From contig CM060174.1 in assembly GCA_030549775.1 (NCBI GenBank), forward strand, positions 69,169,966 to 69,233,965: a stretch of DNA of 64,000 nucleotides. Direction: 5' to 3'. Position 1 is the first letter of the stretch. Each line of letters opens with the position of its first letter. Shown in pieces: positions 61,310-64,000 of the stretch. Source of the stretch: Tamarix chinensis. Its lineage: Eukaryota > Streptophyta > Magnoliopsida > Caryophyllales > Tamaricaceae. The notes below the pieces were generated by a model, which was given only the letters and a program-made list of their open reading frames with translations, did not search any database and was not told the DNA's origin. The position numbers were made by a program, and so were the translations under genes.

Positions 61310-62410
61310 TGTAATGAAATGAAGGAGAGGGTTAAAAATTGCATGAAAGGGGGAAGAGGAAACCAATTTTGGGTTAGGGTTTTGGGGCTAGAAAAGAGGG
61401 CATGTCGGGTAGGATTTAGAGCAAGGGAAAGGTGCAGGGGGTGAAGAGGGGGTGTAGGTGGTGCTGGGGATAGGTTGTTGGCAGCCAAGGGCGGTTGTTG
61501 CGGTGGCAGCAAGGTTGCTAAGGTGGATACCAACGTAGAGGGGCTGAGACGGAAGGAAAAGGGAGGAGGAAAATGAAGGGGCGAGATGGCCTATTTTGGC
61601 TAATGGAGGTGTGGGGGTGGTAGAGGAGGTTATAGGAAATAGCTTGGTGGCTTGGGTGGTAGTAGAGGCAGCAGAATGGCGGTGGAAGAAGGGGTTGCAG
61701 GGAGGCTAAAGGAGAAGGAAGGGAGAAGAAGGACGTTGGGGAAGAGAGAAGGCTCGAAGAAATAGGGCAAGAAAAGGTTGGTGAGGATAAGGAAAAGGAG
61801 AGGAAGAGCTAGAGGGTAGGTGGCCGGTAGGGGTGGCAAGGTGTGGGGTGGTAGGCAGGTGATAGGTTAGTAGGGAGAGGGAAAGGAATAATAGGAAAGT
61901 AGGGCCATGTGGATTGGGGATGCAGGGTTGGTTGGGTCCAAAATGGGGAAGAAAAGGATGGGAGAGAGAGGGAGAGAGGGAGGGTTGCAGTGGTGGTAGC
62001 TGTAGGGCGGCTAGGTGGGCAGGCATAGCGTTGAAGGCCGGTCGGGGCTAGACGACGAACAAGAAGGAGAAGAAGAGGCAAGGAGAAATAATAGGCCAAG
62101 CATGGGAAAGAAAAAGAGGAACTAGGCTAGCCTGGGTAGGAGGGGGATGGGAAAAGAAAAGAAAGGCAGGGGTTGGGCTGGGCTGGGCTGGGCCCTGACT
62201 CGCGGAAGAGTATAGGAAAGGAAAGAAGGGAGCGGCCTGCATAAGAGAAGGAGAGAAGGGAGGGGAGTGGGCTAAAGGCCCAATTGCACACGGGGGAGGG
62301 GCTGGCCTAGCAGCTCAAAGAGAGGGAAAAGGAAAAAGAATGAAAGAAAAAAAAGAAAATGGTAAGAGGAGAAGAAAAGGAAAAAGGGAAAAAGGAAAAG
62401 GAAAACTAGG
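61310..62410 (+). repeat. purine-rich (G/A) block, strongly strand-asymmetric
   Basis: For about 1.1 kb the plus strand is dominated by G and A (ggaggaggaaaat, gggagagagggagagaggga, ggctgggctgggctgggcc at ~62.18 kb). It is also the GC-richest part of the window. Five overlapping minus-strand frames of 64-106 codons (61291-62242) are Pro/Leu/Ser-rich in every frame, as expected from composition. They are not treated as genes. Confidence 0.9.
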
Positions 62411-62419
62411 GGAAAAATA

Positions 62420-62885
62420 GATAATATAATTTATGGAAAAATAATATGTAATATTTGTAGTAGACAAATAAATTTAATAATTTAATTTAAGATAATTTAG
62501 TATATGGGTTAAAAAAAGGATAATTTTAGCAAAATATTAGTTTGGAAAATTATTTAAATAAAAAGAATATGATAAAATAACAAAATATTTATTTGAACTT
62601 ATTAAATATTCCTATCCAAATTTATATATTCAAAAATCCATAAAATAATTAAATTAAATAATTTTAAAAGCTAATTTATCTAGAATAAAAGTTATTTATT
62701 AAATTATAGGTTTTCTAAAAATTTTGGGAATTAGAGTACTCTTCAAGCAAATAATGTATTCTACCCCTTTAAAAGGAAAACTAGTTTCTTTTAAATACTT
62801 ACATTATTATTGTTACAACTATATATAGTAATGGATTACCAAATTAGTAATTCATTAAGCTTTAATTCTTATGGTTAGATTTAGG
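62420..62885. other. AT-rich DNA, nothing recognised
   Basis: Abrupt compositional switch from the purine block to over 80 % A+T by eye. No frames or repeats of note. Confidence 0.5.
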
Positions 62886-62889
62886 ATAT

Positions 62890-63470
62890 AGAAGTATTTC
62901 CCATATTTAATAATAAATTATTTAGGGCCAATGATATTTTAAAATTTTAAATTTTTATTATATTGTTATTCCAATTATATAATAACACTTTATCTATGTT
63001 TAAAAATAATTTATTAGCTAAAGGTATCGCTAAATTATTATTCTATATATTATTTAATAATATTTTATCTAAGGCTAATAATTATCTATTATATAACAAT
63101 TGTATATTCTACTTATTATACAATTTTAATAATAAATTATTTAATCATAATACATACATTTTATCACAATTACGAACAAAAATATAGAATTACTAGCATA
63201 AATGTTATACCATTTTAATAATAAATTATTTAATATCAATTGCTAACATATATATACAACTTCCACCCAATTTTTATACATCTTTAATAATAAACTATTC
63301 AATCACAATACACACATTTAGTCATAATCACCACCAAATATACATTAAATCACAAAAAATATATTCAATCACAATTACCAACGTGTATACACAATTTCCA
63401 CCATATATACATCCAATCACAACTCATACATAAACACACATAAACACAATTACCAATATATATACTTTTC
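62890..63470. repeat. degenerate AT-rich minisatellite (tttaataataaattatttaatcacaa type)
   Basis: tttaataataaattatttaa occurs at ~63123 and ~63214, and tttaataataaactattcaa at ~63282. Earlier variants lie between 62.9 and 63.1 kb. Linking pieces such as tcacaattac.aa.a and tatacaatttccacc alternate. The 74-codon plus frame at 62963-63187 is repeat-derived. Confidence 0.75.
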
Positions 63471-63479
63471 ATCCATGAG

Positions 63480-63865
63480 AAAAGCTCCTTGGAACTAGTG
63501 TTATTTTATTGGGTCTTACAGACCAAAAATATAGTGTATACCCCTATACCTAGGTGAATAAGTATGGTGGATGTTGAATATTCCTAAGAAAATCTCCTTA
63601 GACCTAGTTAAATATGGTGGTGGGAGTTTTAGTCCTATGTTCATCCTAATCATGGATATAGTTAATGCTTTAATTATAATGAATGTGTTTAGGGTATTGT
63701 AGACCTAAAACTAGTATATGCTTCTTACCTAGGAGACTAAGTGGTAGTTGCTAAAGATCCCTGAGAAAATCCCTTTGGCACTAGTGTGTAGTGGTGGTAG
63801 AAGTTGTAGTCTTGTCCTAGTCCCCATTATGGATAATGACATTACTTAGAACTACCCTTATAGGT
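63480..63865. repeat. tandem pair of ~180-bp units
   Basis: Ordered matches at ~180-bp offset: ttgggtcttacagaccaaaa and tagggtattgtagacctaaa; cctatacctaggtgaataag and cttacctaggagactaagtg; cctaagaaaatctccttaga and cctgagaaaatccctttggc; ggtggtgggagttttagtcc and ggtggtagaagttgtagtct; catggata and tatggata. Clearly an old tandem duplication. Confidence 0.85.
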
Positions 63866-64000
63866 TATCTTTGGGATTCATGACTGAATGGTTATGCGTG
63901 CTTTATAGAATTTCTATGCCATAGTCTTAAGTTTTATGTTATCTAGCAATGTCATATACCAGATTTTTATATGACCTCAATGTGCAATATAAGCTCATAC

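Larger units (their letters stand above)
57848..64000 (+). repeat. giant LTR-like non-coding unit B (runs to or beyond window end)
   Basis: Starts TGTAACACCTC and carries atggggatattatcgccaca at 57926, the landmark also found 73 bp inside unit A. It then holds a 209-bp-offset repeat, a 1-kb minisatellite, a 1.1-kb purine block, AT-rich minisatellites and a 180-bp tandem pair, with no coding. This is the organisation of very long Tekay/Del-type gypsy LTRs. gggtcttaca at 63511 looks like an LTR end but is part of the 180-bp repeat, so the true right boundary is undetermined. Confidence 0.5.

Noticed and set aside
61291..62242. Five overlapping minus-strand Pro/Leu/Ser-rich frames
   Set aside because: Explained by the purine-rich composition: stop codons are rare in several frames at once and no frame shows a protein-like pattern.
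63511..63520. GGGTCTTACA as the right end of giant unit B
   Set aside because: It is part of a 180-bp tandem pair, its counterpart reads agggtattgta, and no primer-binding site follows.
58440..63865. CRISPR-like or satellite arrays
   Set aside because: Repeats are degenerate, directly adjacent and without unique equal-length spacers; this is a plant nuclear sequence with minisatellites.

Overview
The window looks like gene-poor, transposon-dominated DNA from a flowering plant. It is very AT-rich, no reading frame exceeds 116 codons, and the recognisable coding pieces are almost all decayed plant transposable elements: Ty3/gypsy, Ty1/copia, LINE, CACTA, a tRNA-derived SINE and MITE-like inverted repeats. 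One host-gene relic stands out, the 3' half of a SABATH-family carboxyl methyltransferase. The species cannot be named from this. Coordinates of diverged repeats are approximate because they were aligned by eye.

Layout. 1-8.28 kb: AT-rich DNA with small tandem repeats and one MITE candidate, no gene recognised. 8.29-15.05 kb: a nearly full-length Ty3/gypsy element on the minus strand. Both LTRs, the polypurine tract, a tRNA-Met-type primer-binding site and gag, protease, RT, RNase H and integrase remnants lie in canonical order. 18.47-22.75 kb: a ~4.3 kb non-coding unit shaped like a giant LTR. 23.1-23.8 kb: a tandem pair of ~368-bp units. 23.9-28.7 kb: a heavily decayed Ty1/copia element on the minus strand. 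28.7-33.3 kb: non-coding repeats, including three 72-bp tandem copies directly upstream of a TATA-like box. 33.91-34.83 kb: the SABATH fragment (plus strand, two exons). 35.9 kb: SINE head. 38.4-38.9 kb: candidate solo LTR. 39.15-39.41 kb: LINE endonuclease scrap. 42.8-43.2 kb: a patch of locally scrambled direct and inverted repeats. 45.4-45.9 kb: a fragment related to the 18-22 kb unit. 46.1-49.1 kb: LTR-retrotransposon-like non-coding DNA. 49.85-50.94 kb: LINE reverse-transcriptase 3' part (minus). 53.20-57.2 kb: a CACTA (En/Spm) transposon with one recognisable terminus and an internally deleted TNP2-type transposase (minus). 57.85 kb to the end: a second giant LTR-like unit with a ~1 kb minisatellite and a 1.1 kb purine-rich block.

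None of the transposon proteins looks functional. In the gypsy element, catalytic positions of protease, RT and integrase are all substituted; the copia RT has YVDE in place of YVDD; the CACTA transposase has lost its middle. There is no operon-like cooperation between genes and I saw no new biochemical system. The points most worth checking are the SABATH fragment, the two giant non-coding units that share one layout, the CACTA end and the scrambled repeat patch.
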